A DNA stretch of 64,000 nt from Cyathus striatus (GCA_025738555.1 JAOVFP010000010.1:3731501-3795500); one strand, 5' to 3'. Shown: positions 10,026-23,790, counted from the stretch's first letter. A program made the numbers and translations. The notes: generated by a model not told the origin, from the letters alone.

Positions 10026-13000
10026 GAGCTTTTAAATGAGCTATAGATCATGCGGAACGGATGCCTGCTCGCTATACAATTGCCCAAAGACTATGACAGA
10101 AGTAGGATGAAAACAGAGAACCATTAATATCTCCGCAAGGAATGATGCTAGCGAGCTGATTGTTTTACCATCTGAAAGGTCTCTATTAGAGCTTTAAAAC
10201 AAGCTATTGAACGTATTTTTTGAACCGTTAGAATGATTACTATTGCAGGGTTTGTTGGTTTCTGAAATCCATGTCAAATTTTATTTCGCATTTTTCACCC
10301 CCTTCCTGACCGAATTTTGCCAAACAAAATACAGAGTCCTACTGGTGTATATGTTCCCTTGGTTAGTTCACTTCGAGTTTTGCATGTGGGTGATAAAAAT
10401 TGAAAAAGTGTGGCCACTGGTCTCAATTGGGGGCCATTCCTCATGCCTTAAGAAGGGAGTGTCACAATAGGACCAAACAAAGGGGTTTGCCTACTACATG
10501 GGAAGAAAGTGTGAACTAGTACCAAACAAACATTGTTTAATGGGTGCTATAGTAGCTTAGTATGACCATAATTCCACAGAGGGGTGAACACGGGGACCTA
10601 GTCTCATGTTTAGTAGTCCTTTACTGGTGGATGTGGGGTCGCTGGCTTACCTTGGACTGAGTTATTGATGAAACTGTCTACAGTGTGTACTGACTTGGAA
10701 TGGGTGTGAGCTTGGTAGTAGTGTTTGTTCTTGGACAAATGCAATGCCAATTAATGTCATGTACTACTATTATTGTAGTGCATGCATTGAGTGAGGGGTG
10801 CAGATTGCTTGCTAATAGTTATGTATTGATGTACTTAGCGCGCGAGTTTAGAACACTTTAATTATACTTAGAATAGTTTTAATTATTCCGATAATTTATA
10901 TTCTAAGTTTCCCATGCACAAAGATTTTGTAAGTTCGAGGGCGTGTGGATTTCAATTCTTTCAAAGTCAAACTAAATTTAGAATATGATCATTCTATTTT
11001 TAAAACACGGTGGGACTTCGACGATTTAATTATGGCTGTCAGGCTTTAATTCAGATCGAGTATAATTCAACAGTTCAGGTGCAATTCAATTCAGTACGTC
11101 AAAACTATATACTATTTCTGGTACTTCTGTCTGATACACTGCCCTGTCTGTGGGGGGGAAGAATGCCCGTGCAGTTCCTGCTGTTTCTTTCCCCCCTCGC
11201 TCCTCTATATACAATTACTCACGCGCTTATTTACAGTTCTCTATCTACAGGATTTTCTAACCATATGGCATCTTTATTCTAGGTCTGTGGTGAATCAGCA
11301 TGGAGCATCGGCCCATGCATATGCAGCCAATCATACGGCACTCACACAGTCCTTATCTATTGTGTTATTGCAACAGCGCGCGCTCACGCGGGCGCTTCCA
11401 TCAGTGCCTTCCTAATTCGGAAACCGTGGCGTTGATGCGTGATGCGTCTCCGCTTCTCTTTGACAACGCTTCATCGCTGCACTCGTTCTAGTCTTTCTCT
11501 CATTCTGTTTACACAAGCGGTACTCGCTCAATCATACATGCCTTTATCGTCAAATAGTCTGTTATTATAGGTGTACCAGCAAGTCATCATATTCCGGCTT
11601 TTTCATCGATGTACTAAGTTCTTTCAGTCTCTTTGTAAAGGGTTTTATTAATTCAACCCAGGCTATTGTATCGTAAAGTAAAATAGAAATGAAAAGGTAG
11701 GTGTTTATTAAGAGCTTTAAGTTTGAGACTGAGGCAGAGTAATATGTTTTTTAGTTTTATGTCATTAATTCTATCCCTTGTTTATTTTTAGGAGTCCACC
11801 CAGGATCTCGGCTCCCCCTCTTGTGTGCCCACTCTGATGCACTCAGCCTGAAGTTCCATTAATGAGGAATGCGAAATTTAAATGGTACGTTACAATAAAA
11901 TAGCCTGCGTATCAGTATGAAGCCACTAATACATTGGGAATTTGCCGCGACTGTGCAGGCACTATTCATTAGTGAAGCTGGTTGTTGGTAGTTCTCTCTG
12001 AAGGTGCTTTCATCTGGTTGATGATTTTCATTGACTGGGTAAAATGCGACACAATGACAATATATTTGGGCGATTGGCTACTACATAAATTACAAAGTAC
12101 TAAGTAGCTATACAATAAGAAAAATACCCAATGATAATACTCTGGAATGTATTAGTACTTCTCCATACCCAGAATAATGCTCCCAGTACTAAACTAGACA
12201 ATCACATACCTTCAGGGAAATACTTCAGACTAGAAGGCTCTTTGTGTCACTGATCCCACCAGATACTGTAACACATAGCTATTGTGCAGTCTCTCGAATA
12301 AACTGGAATGTCCATATGTCTCTCCTGTGTAATACTGCTACCATGTGGGAAACCACATGCCCCTAGGACTTTGAAACACATGCCAAACACTACCCGTGGC
12401 ACATTGAGTGGTGCCATCAGACATGCCAGTACCAGAAACACCGGTATCCATTATATCCAAGTACTTGACCAAGAATAGCACATGTAATGGCACATGTCCT
12501 GATACGTTTCTAATAATAGCATGACACAGCACTTGATGCATATCAGAAACAGAGTGCATCCTCATGGATTCTTGTATGGAGGGTCAACCATACCTCTTTA
12601 ACTGTGTGGTTCCACTAGGACTTTATGATGTATTATTTACTATACCTATCCCATTGTGCATGAGACTGCTGCCATGTACTTAAATATATAAGTAGTTACA
12701 CATACCTTTAGAATACCTTAAGCACCACACTGACTGTACTTCTATTCTTGCAGTAGAGTACATTCTGAATCTGATATTGACATTCTGAGTACAATTCTGA
12801 AGTCTGAAATCTGAATCCAAGAGTACCTGAAAGCAATCACATTTAATTACTATTAAAATACCTTGTTCATTTTACTACTACTTGAAACTCTTATGCCCTC
12901 AAACTATATATAATCTAACTAGAACTTTATGTTTCTTGTTGGTGGTGTTAAAACTATGTAAATAAACATAATCTAAAAGTTAGTCTTATCAATTATAATA

Positions 13001-14858
13001 GTGACTTTCCTCTTTCCAAAGATGTGAATATGCTGACATGTTAGATCAGATCAAGATAGTTCTTTCAAAATTTCAAAATTCAGTGTATTAGGAATTCAAA
13101 TACACATGTAATCAAACTGTGTTTGTGCTAAAGAAATTATATTATTGTGATACTGTAGAGCAAGCAAATGTGATATCTTGCATATCTGAAGAAGTTCCAA
13201 TTACAATTATGTCATCATGCATCATACTGGAATAATGCATCCATATGTGTTCCACCTGTCTCGATCTATCCTCACCTCTCCACTTGCCCTGTTCTTCACC
13301 TTCCTCAAAAAGTACATTTTTGTGCACCACTCCGACATCACACCCAGTCCAGGGATTGTTTTGACATGTCTGGACCTCTCTGCCACCACGTGCACAGCCA
13401 GACCCTGAAGTTTGACAGTACATGAAGACTATCCCTCAACACCAAGTTCCCCAATTTATTTCTCAATTCTCCCTTCATGTTTAAGCTATTTTTCCTATTT
13501 ATTTTCCATTGCTTTAGTCTGAGATAAGTTGTTTACCAGTATCTGTAGTTGTTATATCTGTGTCCGGATACATCGCACCAATGTTCCCATGTGACTGTTG
13601 AACATACCCAGTCCATTCCCAGAACATACTCGCTATAGGTTTACATTTCCTGACGTTCCCACCCAGGAACATACCTGGAATCTGTCGGGTTTTCTATCAG
13701 GTATCTCAGATACATAGTTTCTTTTATGACAACCTCACTGCATTATTATTATATTACTCCTCTCTTCCATTTCTACCTATATGTTTCATTATGGCCTTTG
13801 TAGTTTAGTTTCTTATTCTTCATTCTGAACATGTCATTTGTGCCCCTACTCCACTTTGCCCAGCCTTTATATTCTACTTATCCCTTTGACTCCTACTTAG
13901 TATTATACTTCTACATTCATACCTACAGGTTCCTACTTAGTATATATAGTCTTCCAGATGTACTAGATAGTCTTCAGTATTCATATAAACCTCATACACT
14001 TCTTCCTATGCTTAAGTTCTGAAACCTGCTCCAGGTTTTCCTTTGGGTTTCTCTCCCACTACCTAGTGTAGTGGCAAAGCCACATCTCATACTCTGGAAT
14101 ATTTCCTTTGTCTTATATCATATTCCGTGAAATACAAATCATTCCCTGGGAATATCCAAGCAGCACAGCACATAAGCTGAAGCCACAGTTCTTTCTGCAC
14201 TCCTGTTCTACATTTATGTACCTGTACTCACTTCAGGTTTCCATTACAGTTCTCCCACACCCTCCAGGTGTCTTTGCATCATCTCCCAGTAGGAAGATAA
14301 TTGGTACATAACAGTAGTAACTTACACATTTTAGGATTAGTTGGTTTTATTCAGTGCACAAGTCTCCGTATTTTCTACAGCTCATTGAATCAAGTTTTTC
14401 ACCACTACAAAATCATACTTTAAGTTTAACTTCCTGTCCCTATGCTCTCACCATTGACTTTATTGGTTTACACACTCCCGCTTTTCGTTTTCACACTGGA
14501 ACTCTGTATTGAAGTTCTTTCTCTCTCATAACATTCCAAGACTCTTATTTCATCAATCTCACTCCCTCCCTCTCACCTTAGAACACCCATGTTGGACAGA
14601 CATCTCGACATACTCACATATCGTCTTCATTTAGGTATGCCCAGCAGACTTACCACCTCTTCAATACACTGAGAATACAGGCTGTACATTTGTGTGTAAA
14701 CATCATTTAGTTGGACACACACCAAGTCACCACATAGTTGAATTTTGATGTAAGCATGCTCCACATCCCTCTGTTCACTGTAACCCCTCTGTTATTTACC
14801 ATAATCTCTCTCGAAATCCTCAGCAATTTATTGACTGAACTGTGCTTCATCATTAACC
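10026..14858. other. Long region without a convincing gene
   Basis: Just after the transposase, two similar blocks (AGAGCTTTTAAATGAGCTAT near 10026 and AGAGCTTTAAAACAAGCTAT near 10188) form a short direct repeat. About 10.8-11.6 kb is richer in GC and CpG, has a TATA-like CTCTATATACAA near 11202, and could be a retroelement promoter or LTR, unproven. 11.8-14.85 kb is AT-rich with no frame longer than about 90 codons and no recognisable motif. Confidence 0.4.
11774..11840 (+). repeat. ~65-bp direct repeat, copy A
   Basis: TTTTAGGAGTCCACCCAGGA and CTCGGCTCCCCCTCTTGTG recur in diverged form at about 19827-19892 in the same orientation. The TTTTTAG before GAGTCC looks like a splice acceptor, so this may be a shared exon boundary of a dispersed gene or element. 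Confidence 0.45.
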
Positions 14859-17083
14859 ATGACCAGGGAATCATGGACAATGCCAGAACAGTGGATATGG
14901 CTTGAATCAAGAATACCAGCATTTCTTCATGTGAAAAAAGTCTGCAATACAACCGCATGGCTTGCAAATATGTATGTGGAATGGACGCACATATGGGGAT
15001 TGCCTATATCTACCAAGGAAGACAAAGCTAGGCTAGGAAAGAATGTGGATAAGAAACTTTGGACAGAGAAATTTAGAGTATGTACAATCAAGTATTTCAT
15101 ATTTATAAACTGATATATTATTGCTATCATAGCAACTAAGCAGCTGGTTCAGAAACATTATTCATGACTCCATAGCAAGTTCTCAAAGCCTTGAATCCAG
15201 AGAAGATAAAGATCAGACACTTCATGAGTGGCAGGTGTACCATACACTCTACAGTGAATATCTGGAGCCATTCATTGAAGACAGCTGGGAAGAATATTAT
15301 TCTTCAATTCCTCAGGGAATGGAGCCAGAGAAGACACATCATGATATTGAAAGGGAAGTTGCTGAATACTTCTATGAAAGAGAGGAAAAGAAAGCTAAGG
15401 TTGAGGTCATTGCTTACCTTGAGAAGCTGGGAGAAACTCACTTCAAGAGCAAAGGTGCATGGAACAGGGAATATGAGAAGTAAGTGAACAATATTTTCCC
15501 AATCCAAGTACTCATGGGGGGGTGTAACATTTAGAAACATCAAGAAACTTTCAGCCTTCATTAAATCTAAAATCTCCAAGCTTTTGAAGAAGTGTGGGTG
15601 GAATTTCACCCTCTTTGCAGGAGGACCATGCCCATGTAGTGGCAGAGAGATAGAAACTTTAGTGTTAGTGAACTTGCATGATCTCGAGCTGAGAATGCTA
15701 ACATACCAACACAGCTTCCACTTTGGCTTGGGAGGCAATAAAGGCCAGGATGGCTGGGAACACTGGATGGGTACAGATATGTTTGCAGATATTTTCAATA
15801 AATTTGACGACTATCTTCTGTATTGCTTCTGTAAGTGCACCACCACTTTCTGTGGCCTATTTTTAATACTAATGATGAACTTACTGAAGCTGAAGAAGAC
15901 TGCAAGTCACATAGCCTGGAAGAAATTGACAAAGGTGCTGATGACTTGGGTGATGAAGAGGGGGGAGGGGTGCAGGGAGCTGGTGAGAGTGGGAAGGAGG
16001 GGCATGCCAGGCCTTACCCTTCCTCCTGTCAAGTATGTTACAACATCTGATGGAAAACACATGCCAAGATATGAAGCCAATAGAAGTGCGAACATTGCCA
16101 AAAATAACAGATTCCTTGCAGAGTTACTGGGAGATCCTAGCCAACCTCCAAGTCTTACCAACAATAACTATCAGAAATGGCCACAGAAGACAAAGAAATC
16201 ATGCAAGAAGTCAAGTAGAACAGTGAGTCAATGCAGATCTAGTAAATGCAAAGTAAACAAGTAAGTATATTTAAATTCATTATTGCTATTAGCTAATCTT
16301 CATATCACAATTTCATTCAAGAAATATTCCACAGTTGTCAAGCACTGACACCAGTACCTGTGATACGTCAAGAAGCACAGGCGACATGGCTGCCAGCTAT
16401 GCAGCCCCCATAACAGAAAGCAATGGTGTTGTCACCAAAGCAGGTGTTGTAACAGCAGATGAACTGGGTGCCAAAGCTGATCACATACAGAGACATGAGG
16501 GGACATAAGTCTTCATTTAATTTAATATAAATATATGATTCATAGCCTTATCTTCATAGAGCCACTACTTCAGTTGTCACTGAAGCAAGAAGCACTGGTG
16601 ATGTAGCTGCCATGTAAGTCCTCATATAGTTAATTATATATATAAATAAATAATGGCCTTATCTCCACAGAGTGGCTGCTTCAGCTGTTGATGATGCAGG
16701 TGACATTAGTGAAGGTGGCAGACCTGTTAGCAAGTAAGTGTTTGTGTTAATTCATTTATATATAATTTATTGATATCTAGTAGCAGCCCAGATATGACTA
16801 GTTCACTACCTGAATTTGCACAGTTATACATCAAATACCTACAAGCAGTTACATCAGACCCACGCTGGGGGACACTGGTAGTTGAATGGATGAAATTCGA
16901 GCTTAAAAAGCCAGATATACTTGTAAGTAATTTTCCAGACTTATAATGCAAAAGCTTACATGTAATATTAGCTATTTCCTACTGCCAACTGCCCTGCAGA
17001 AATCTCGTGGTGGATCCAGCATCATCGAAGTGCCTCAATTGTCCCCAATGTCACTGCAGCAAAATTCAGTTCTGGGTGGATAG
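14859..17083 (+). CDS. Multi-exon protein of an unnamed agaricomycete family, possibly decayed
   Basis: ATG at 14859 opens MTRESWTMPEQWIWLESRIP, followed by a strong donor (AGA|GTATGT) near 15079. Later exon-like blocks read EWQVYHTLYSEYLEPFIEDS, then KLLKKCGWNFTLFAGGPCP, FHFGLGGNK and MFADIFNKFDDYL. A lysine-rich block (RYEANRSANIAKNNRFL) follows, then several short exons with STGDVAA-like repeats and SSLPEFAQLYIKYLQAV..WGTLVVEWMKFE, ending at TAG 17081-17083. The order of a WxxxQxxWLxxxIPxF start, a GWxFTxxxGGPxP block and a WxxLVxxWxxFE block resembles uncharacterised agaricomycete proteins often found near transposons; I recall this only as a pattern. The junction around 15180 does not splice cleanly in frame, so the gene may be broken. 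Confidence 0.5.
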
Positions 17084-19970
17084 CCTGGTGGACTGCAATT
17101 CAACCAAAATAGTGTGTTACCAAGAATGAATTGCTTACTAGATCTGTTCCTTTGGAAGGTGCTGAATAGGAATCACTATTTTGAGGTGGTGCATTAGGAC
17201 TGTGTTGTGTTATTGTGTTGTTATCATGGTGGGTTTCTGTGCTTCATAAGGCACAAGACAACTCTGCAGAGAAGCTTTGGTCTGCTGCTGAGGATATAAC
17301 TTGGGTGTTCCAGCAAGTCAATACACTTCCGATACTTGTAGGAGTGAAGAGAATCAACAGTGGTAGTATGGAGTCTGGGAAGGTAAAGAAGTAGTATGTA
17401 TTGAGTACTTGTTATATTAACATAAAGGTACTTACATTATATAATTGAACAGTGCTAAGAAGTAAATCAAATGAATTTCAATGTGCACCCTGGCTATATC
17501 TAGTGCCAGTGTGCTAGATTCCTTCCCATGTCATTGGCTTGTGTTATATTGGTTTAATATTTGTTTCCAATCTTTCTACTTTACTCGAATCAATTAATAG
17601 CTTCAGTTTTTTTACTCAACATTAATTCACAATCAATTTCATTTGTCATTGCTTTCAAATATCTTCTTATACAATCTACACTTATTTCACTTTAATTCTC
17701 ATCACCACAACATATATTTACTGAGCACATAACCCAGAAATTTACTTATATTCAGTTTAAATACTTTTCATTTAAAGTAGCCATTATATTGAAGTTTGTA
17801 TTGTACAATACAATATCATGAATATGTTTCTTCAGACTCAGAAGGCAGCTATTGCAATACAGTATGTGTTATGGTATGACTTCTTAGAACACTATACCTT
17901 TGTATATCTACTGGTATTCAACTATCTTACCTGTCTTTTCATGTAGAATATGAAAGGATCCCAGCTAACATAGTATGCACAAGATACTTCCAGTTACCAC
18001 TGTAGTACATTGAGATATTGTACTATGAATGATAATCCCTTTTAACTCCATTTCTTAACACTAATGCTTACACTAGTACACTATAAGCTACTAGCTGCTT
18101 ACTGTACCCTTAAGCTCAAGAATCTGCTCTGAGCTAAGTGTATACTGTTGTCTCAGGACTTTCAAGACTTTGCTCTGATGATCATGTTTATAACTTGCTT
18201 AGAGCTATATTCAGCAACCTCACTGATCATTTGGCTGCCAGGGTTTGATTAGATTGTTATCACTCAGCTTTACTCAATTTGGACACTTCCTAAATGATAA
18301 TTACTGGTCATTGACTGCACATCAGAATGTTGGGTCAAAGGTATTGTATCTAGAGAGGGGGGGCCTTGTCAGATATTTGTATCTGGTGCAATCTGGCAGT
18401 GCTTGGAAGTTTGGGTTCAACTTCATTTTGGCAACTCAGTGCACCTGTGCCAGATTAATAATTACATGTGCTTACCAATAGTGATGGTAAACACATGAAA
18501 TTCCCACACAAAATGAGAATAGTTTGCATGTTGTCTGAAGTGTAGCACATTGAATACTGATCAGAATCCCTTGAAAATTTGTGAGTAAATCTTGTATATT
18601 GTATTGAAATACGTGTTAAAATTAGGGCTCACTAGAATATTTTGGTGATGTGTTATAAGGTATTTTTCTTTGAAGCTGCATTTTCATCAAGGAAATAATT
18701 CATTTATCAATAGAACTCTTTGCTGGAGATGAACTAGTTTAATATTTCCATGGGATATAAGATGTATATGTTAGTATTTGATACAAAAGTTATAAATAAG
18801 TTACTTCACTTTCTGACCAAAAATTAGAGCAATAATTTTAACTACACATAATTAGTTTATGTGTTTCATGCTCTAATAGTGAATATAGCTTTCTATCAGT
18901 TCCAATAGCATATATTTTGCATAGTAATCATTAGAAGTAAATATTAGACACATTTTTATGAGGTACTGTAATGTTGTAGCAGTATATCACATAATAATAT
19001 GTAATTTCTCTTTCACTCAAGTCTGACAGGTGGGAGGGCTCATGAAAATGTTATTATATTTCAGTACACAGAGACATTTAGCCTTTCATATTTTACTGTG
19101 ATGTATTTCATGTATATCACATTATATATCTGAAATATCAAGAGAATACACAAACAATCATGACTTCTGTAAACTATTTCATACATTGCATATACAAAAA
19201 TAGTTGATGAATTAAATTGTGTATACCATGTCATAAAATGAATTAAATATTTTTTACATTTATAGTCCTCTATATTGCACCAATAATAATACATATACAG
19301 AATATGATAATATTCTGTGCAGTGAATAGTGCACTACATTCCAATTAATTTAAGGACATGTCTCATTCTGTGTGGGAAAAATGTATTTTTACCATCACTT
19401 TTGGTAAGCATGTGTATGTATTATAAGTATTATATTTGCACAATAATATATAAACTTTGAGGCTGAGCCTCCAAAGAATCAGTAGAAAATAAGTTTACTG
19501 GCCTTCTATATCTCCTTATATCTATATTTTAGATTGCCTATATCACTGTTAGGTTGCTGTCTGTCCAAAATTCACTGTGCTGTTCTTACATGGTTTTTAT
19601 GGAAAATTTTAACACATGCATCACACTTACATCCTGGTGTACTGCAAGTGATATGAGTGATGTGTGAATATTGAATTTGAATACTAATGCTTCATTAACC
19701 TTTTATTAACCAAATGTGCAATGTGATATTGATATTTTACACCTCTTTGAAGGACTTATATTGAATTTAAATGTGTATCTGCATACAAGCCAGGACAGTG
19801 TCTAAAATCATCATATAACAGCATTTTTCCCTTGTATATTTTAGGAGTCCATATGGTATCTTGGCTCCCCCTTTTGAGCACTCACTCTGACTGCATCTTA
19901 TATACATTGAGTTTTCTTTAAGCTCACAAACATGCAGAAACATAATGCAAATACCTACAGTAGTAATATG
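17084..19970. other. AT-rich region, no gene seen
   Basis: One block at 17265-17394 (KAQDNSAEKLWSAAEDITWV) is coding-like and may be another exon of the gene before it. The rest has only short frames and almost no CpG. The second copy of the ~65-bp direct repeat lies at 19827-19892. Confidence 0.4.
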
Positions 19971-19974
19971 TAAT

Positions 19975-20335
19975 TGAAATAATAAGTCAATGATCACATA
20001 TGATCACCACATTACAATATAGTAATATTTTATTCACTTCAAAATAGCCAATGATCACATATGATCACCATATTGCAATAGACCTACAGTAGTAATATTC
20101 ACTTTAAAATAGTCAATGATCACATATGATCACTATATTACAATAGACCTGCAGTAGTAATATTCACTTCAAAATAGCCAATGATCACATATGATCACCA
20201 CATTACAATATAGTAATATTCTATTCACTTCAAATAGTCAATGATCACATATGATCACCATATTACAATAGACCTACAGTAATAATATTCAATTCAAAAT
20301 AACCAATAATCACATATGATCACCATTAGATTTAG
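19975..20335. repeat. Tandem array built on CAATGATCACATATGATCACC
   Basis: At least five copies of a CAATGATCACATATGATCAC core are spaced by AATATAGTAATATTC, CACTTCAAAATAG and AGACCTACAGTAG blocks. The core is itself a near-palindrome (TGATCACATATGATCA). No coding content. Confidence 0.7.
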
Positions 20336-20419
20336 TATTAATAGGTGAATAAGCTCTCAAAGTGTATAATGATAAAGATGATCATTATTTAGAGGTCATT
20401 ACACTCCTCCATGAAATCA

Positions 20420-20765
20420 TGTAGACTTCATGTAGATTCCACCTGGACTCCAGGACTCTACCTGGACTTCACTTGGACTCTACTTGGACTCTACTTGGAC
20501 TTCACTTGGACTTTATATATAGAAAATAATAGACTCTACATAGACTTCAGATGGACTCCAGGTGTGAGCTGGACTGCACCTGGAGTCCACTGGACTCAAG
20601 CAACTGGACTCCATCTGGACTTCACCTGGATTCTACCTGAACTCTACCTGGACTCTACCTGGACTTAAGTAAATTCAAGCACCTAGACTGAACCTGGACT
20701 CTACCTGGACTCTACCTGGACTCAAGCAATCAGACTCTACCTAGACTCTACATGGACTAAACATA
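20420..20765. repeat. Short-period array of CTGGACTCTACCTGGACTT units
   Basis: Variants of a 10-12 bp unit (CTGGACTYYACY) run for about 340 bp. The same motif appears near 22164-22190 and 28885-28930, always close to TGTGAC arrays, so these three blocks probably belong to one repeat family. The ORF across it is a repeat translation. Confidence 0.7.
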
Positions 20766-21029
20766 ATAAAACACATTGGAGAAGTGAGCACATATGGTGG
20801 TGTAAAGTGAAACTGATAGTGGTGCACTTAAGAATGATAAGTGACTCACTATGAGATGTATACTACAATACTGAGGGGATAGCTCAGTAGGGTGGAAGAA
20901 AAGAAACGAAAGTAATCTATGTATAGTAAGCAATAAGTAATACTAAGAATGTAATCAAAATCTGGAGTAACAAAAGGAAAAGTGGGGTAATAGACAAGAG
21001 GTCTGAAGGTGGGTGATATGGGATATAAC

Positions 21030-21210
21030 AGTAATGCATAGGAAATGTGTGACATGTGTGACAAATGTGATGTGTGTAACATATATGAAGCACAGGAAAT
21101 ATGATGGGGAGATATGTGACATATGTGATGCATGTGAAAAGTATAACATGTGGAATGCACAGGAAGTATCTAATGTGTGACAAATGTGTGACAAATATAA
21201 CACATTAATA
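21030..21210. repeat. TGTGACAAATGTGATG array, copy at 21 kb
   Basis: A diverged relative of the 71-bp family: GCATAGGAAATGTGTGACAT, GTGTGACAAATGTGATGTGT and GCACAGGAAATATGATGGGG occur in tandem. It is followed at 21241-21420 by three ~65-bp AATAGTAATATTCAATTAGA..TCAATGATTG units. Confidence 0.55.
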
Positions 21211-21424
21211 CAAAAATAATATGTTTATGATTACATATTACATTCATACAATAGTAATATTCAATTAGAAATAATCAGTGATTGATTATGATCTCCTAAA
21301 CATCCATACAGTAGTAATATCCAATTAAAAAAAATCAATGATTGTCTATGATCACCCAATATATCCATACAATAGTAGTATTCAATTAGATAAATTAATA
21401 ATTGTCTATGATCACTCAATGAAT

Positions 21425-21839
21425 TGCTGAAGACTCTCAGGCTGCTCCATCAGTGAAATTAACTAATGCTGAACAGAACATCATTGATGATAGAACATCT
21501 GTTGCACCTCCTAAGCAAATCTGTGATGCTGCTATTAGCTCAGTCCCTGCCACCCAGACTCCAAGTGCCACTAGCAGCTATATTTGTCACTCTGAGGTAC
21601 TTGAAAGTGAATCTACTGAAAGTGAATCTACAGAAACTGAGAAGAATATTGAAAACACTATTTCTGCAAATGCTGGTAATGACTTTTCCAATAGTGAGTC
21701 TGGAGAAGAAGATACTACCAACTAAAGCAAAGAGAATACTTTCAATAAGAGTAGTGACAGTAAATTTGAAGAAGATACTGTCAACCAAAGCAAAGAGGAT
21801 AATCACAATGAGAGCAATGCACATGACTATAGAGAAATG
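21425..21839 (+). pseudogene. Acidic Ser/Thr-rich exon fragment
   Basis: A frame reads AEDSQAAPSVKLTNAEQN, ESESTESESTETEKNIENTI and SGEEDTTN, then a stop at 21723-21725 (TAA) and again open acidic sequence (KSSDSKFEEDTVNQSKEDNH). It resembles low-complexity exons rather than a domain. No start, splice partner or family is visible. It sits immediately left of the hAT-like element. Confidence 0.3.
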
Positions 21840-22707
21840 GAGTTCTTTATGCTCCCCCCTCCCTTTCATGTGAATTTCAGGTGAACTTTTGCATTATTTT
21901 TGCTGAATTTCAGTGAGAACACTGCTAATAATTTCACATGAATTTCACATGAATTTCATGTGAAGATGAAGTGAAAATTCACATGAATTTTTCATCTGAC
22001 ATTCATGTCACTCAGTGAAGTTCATGTGAAGCTTATACAAGAGTAGTGAGCTTCAGTTGTATTTCATAGTGTTGCCTACTAGTAATACAAATAAATATAC
22101 ATAATTCATAATGACCCCAGTCATAATTGAACCAACAGCTGCAAAGTGATGACTAATAGTTTTCTCACAGACCTGGACTCTACCTGTACTCTATAAGTAT
22201 GGCACTATATGTTGAGTGTGACAAGTTTGATGACTGTAGAAAACATGTTACAACTGTGATAATAGAGTCTAGGTACAGCTTAGACACTCAGCATGCAGTG
22301 TCACACTTATCATTTGATAAACATTGTTACACCCTGGCATTACACTCAGCACACAGTGTCACACTCAGCATATAGTATCACACTCAGCTCACAATGTCAC
22401 ACTCATCATTTGAAAAATATTGTCACACCCTGGCATATCACACTTAGCACACAGTATTGCCCTCAACATGTGGTGTCACACTTTGTACATGGTGTCACAA
22501 GTGAACTCCATCTGATTCCATAGAGTAGTGTAATGACCTCTAATTTTTCATGTGAATTTCACTATATTTTCACCTAAAATACATGAAAGTTCATGAATCT
22601 ATGCCTTTTGGAAAATATTTAAAATCACATGAAGTTCATGTAATTTATATTAAATAGGTGAATTTCATATGAATTCATGGTGAAAGGGGGGGGAGTGTAA
22701 AGTACTG
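21840..22707. mobile_element. Non-autonomous hAT-like element, copy 1
   Basis: The left end GAGTTCTTTATGCTCCCCCC and right end GGGGGGGAGTGTAAAGTACTG form an imperfect terminal inverted repeat of the same type as the 58.36-61.01 kb element. Subterminal DNA is dense in TTCATGTGAATTTCACATGA-like palindromic motifs. The inside has CAGTGTCACACT..CAGCA repeats (22285-22500) and a block at 22040-22180 shared with 59877-60003. No transposase is present. I see no matching 8-bp duplication, so one flank has probably been rearranged. Confidence 0.6.
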
Positions 22708-23027
22708 CATTGCAGGCTTCCAGAAGTCATTCATATACAGTAATGAATTGTTTAACTTCTTTATAATTGCCTCTAAATATCTTTGGAGCAAACTTGTGTC
22801 TATATAAAGGCATGTTGAGTTTATTGAGCCTTTGGTTTGGAGTGTAATTGAGAGGTAGGTCTGCAGCCATTTAATCATTGGCAAATGTGAATGCTGAAGT
22901 ATCAATATTGAGAGTGGTCTGGAGTGCAACTTCCTGAGTAGTACTTCCTTGAAGAGGGTTGGTCTGTGTTGCTGCTGCTTGCTGAATATTAGCTGCAGCA
23001 CTGCCAGAACTGTTTCCATTGGCAGGC
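22690..23027 (-). pseudogene. Retroelement gag N-terminal fragment cut by the hAT-like element
   Basis: On the minus strand, ATG at 23025-23027 reads MPANGNSSGSAAANIQQAAA, then FTFAND, a TAA stop, MAADLPLNYTPNQRLNKLNM, FAPKIFRGNYKEVKQFITVY, a TGA, and LLEACNAV, where it runs into the hAT-like right end. The FAPxIFxGxxxEVKxFIxxYExLLxAC pattern is typical of fungal LTR-retrotransposon Gag. Two stops and the truncation make it a relic. Confidence 0.55.
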
Positions 23028-23790
23028 ATACTGTGGTGGTGATATAATAAGGATAGGAGTGAAGTTGAAATGTGAATAAATAGAATTGTTACACTTTTTC
23101 CATTTCAACTCTGCCAGATCCCTCTCTTTTCACATAACCACCTATTTATAGACTTTCTTACTCATCTCACCCTATTTATAAGTACTGATACATGTTTCAC
23201 CTTCATCATCCCTTACCTCTTACCCCTACTCCTCACCAATCCCTGCCACTCTGGTTTGTCATACTACTGGCATAGACTTTGCTTACTAATATGTTTCATT
23301 TATTTACATACATGTTTCATCTTTCTTTAGACCTCTGCTGAGTCATGGCAAGTCATGGGCTTTATTTATAGTAGCATATCTTTCTGCAAACAGACCATGC
23401 TTCTTTTGTATAAATAGCTTATGTACTTTGATCAAGCTTCTTCAGCTTGATCTTAGTTTAGCTATCATCCAATATAGCTAGTACCCCTCTCTACTCCCAC
23501 ATCACAGAATACTGCTACTTCTAAAACACTTCTCAAGTGACTACTGTGAGAATGCTGCCAAGTCCATTAATGTGTACAACAAGTACAACTGAATAGACTT
23601 TGACTTCATCATATGACTTACAAGTGTAGTGACAAGTCATGTGATTACAATATCATGAGATCAAGACATCACATTATCAAGATATTACAAGATCAGCTCA
23701 GATCATAACAAGAATAAAGTAGAAGTTTAAGGAATATTACATCAAATATTCCTTGTGGTGGGCTTCACTTTGTCATTCAAGGTAATAGAT
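23028..23790. other. AT-rich region without gene
   Basis: Contains TATTTATAGACTTTC-type blocks repeated near 23145, 23167 and 23364 and a possible promoter for the retroelement relic on the minus strand. No frame or motif supports a gene. Confidence 0.35.

Noticed and set aside
20411..20668. ORF with TWTLLGLYLDFTWT repeats
   Set aside because: Translation of the CTGGACTC microsatellite.
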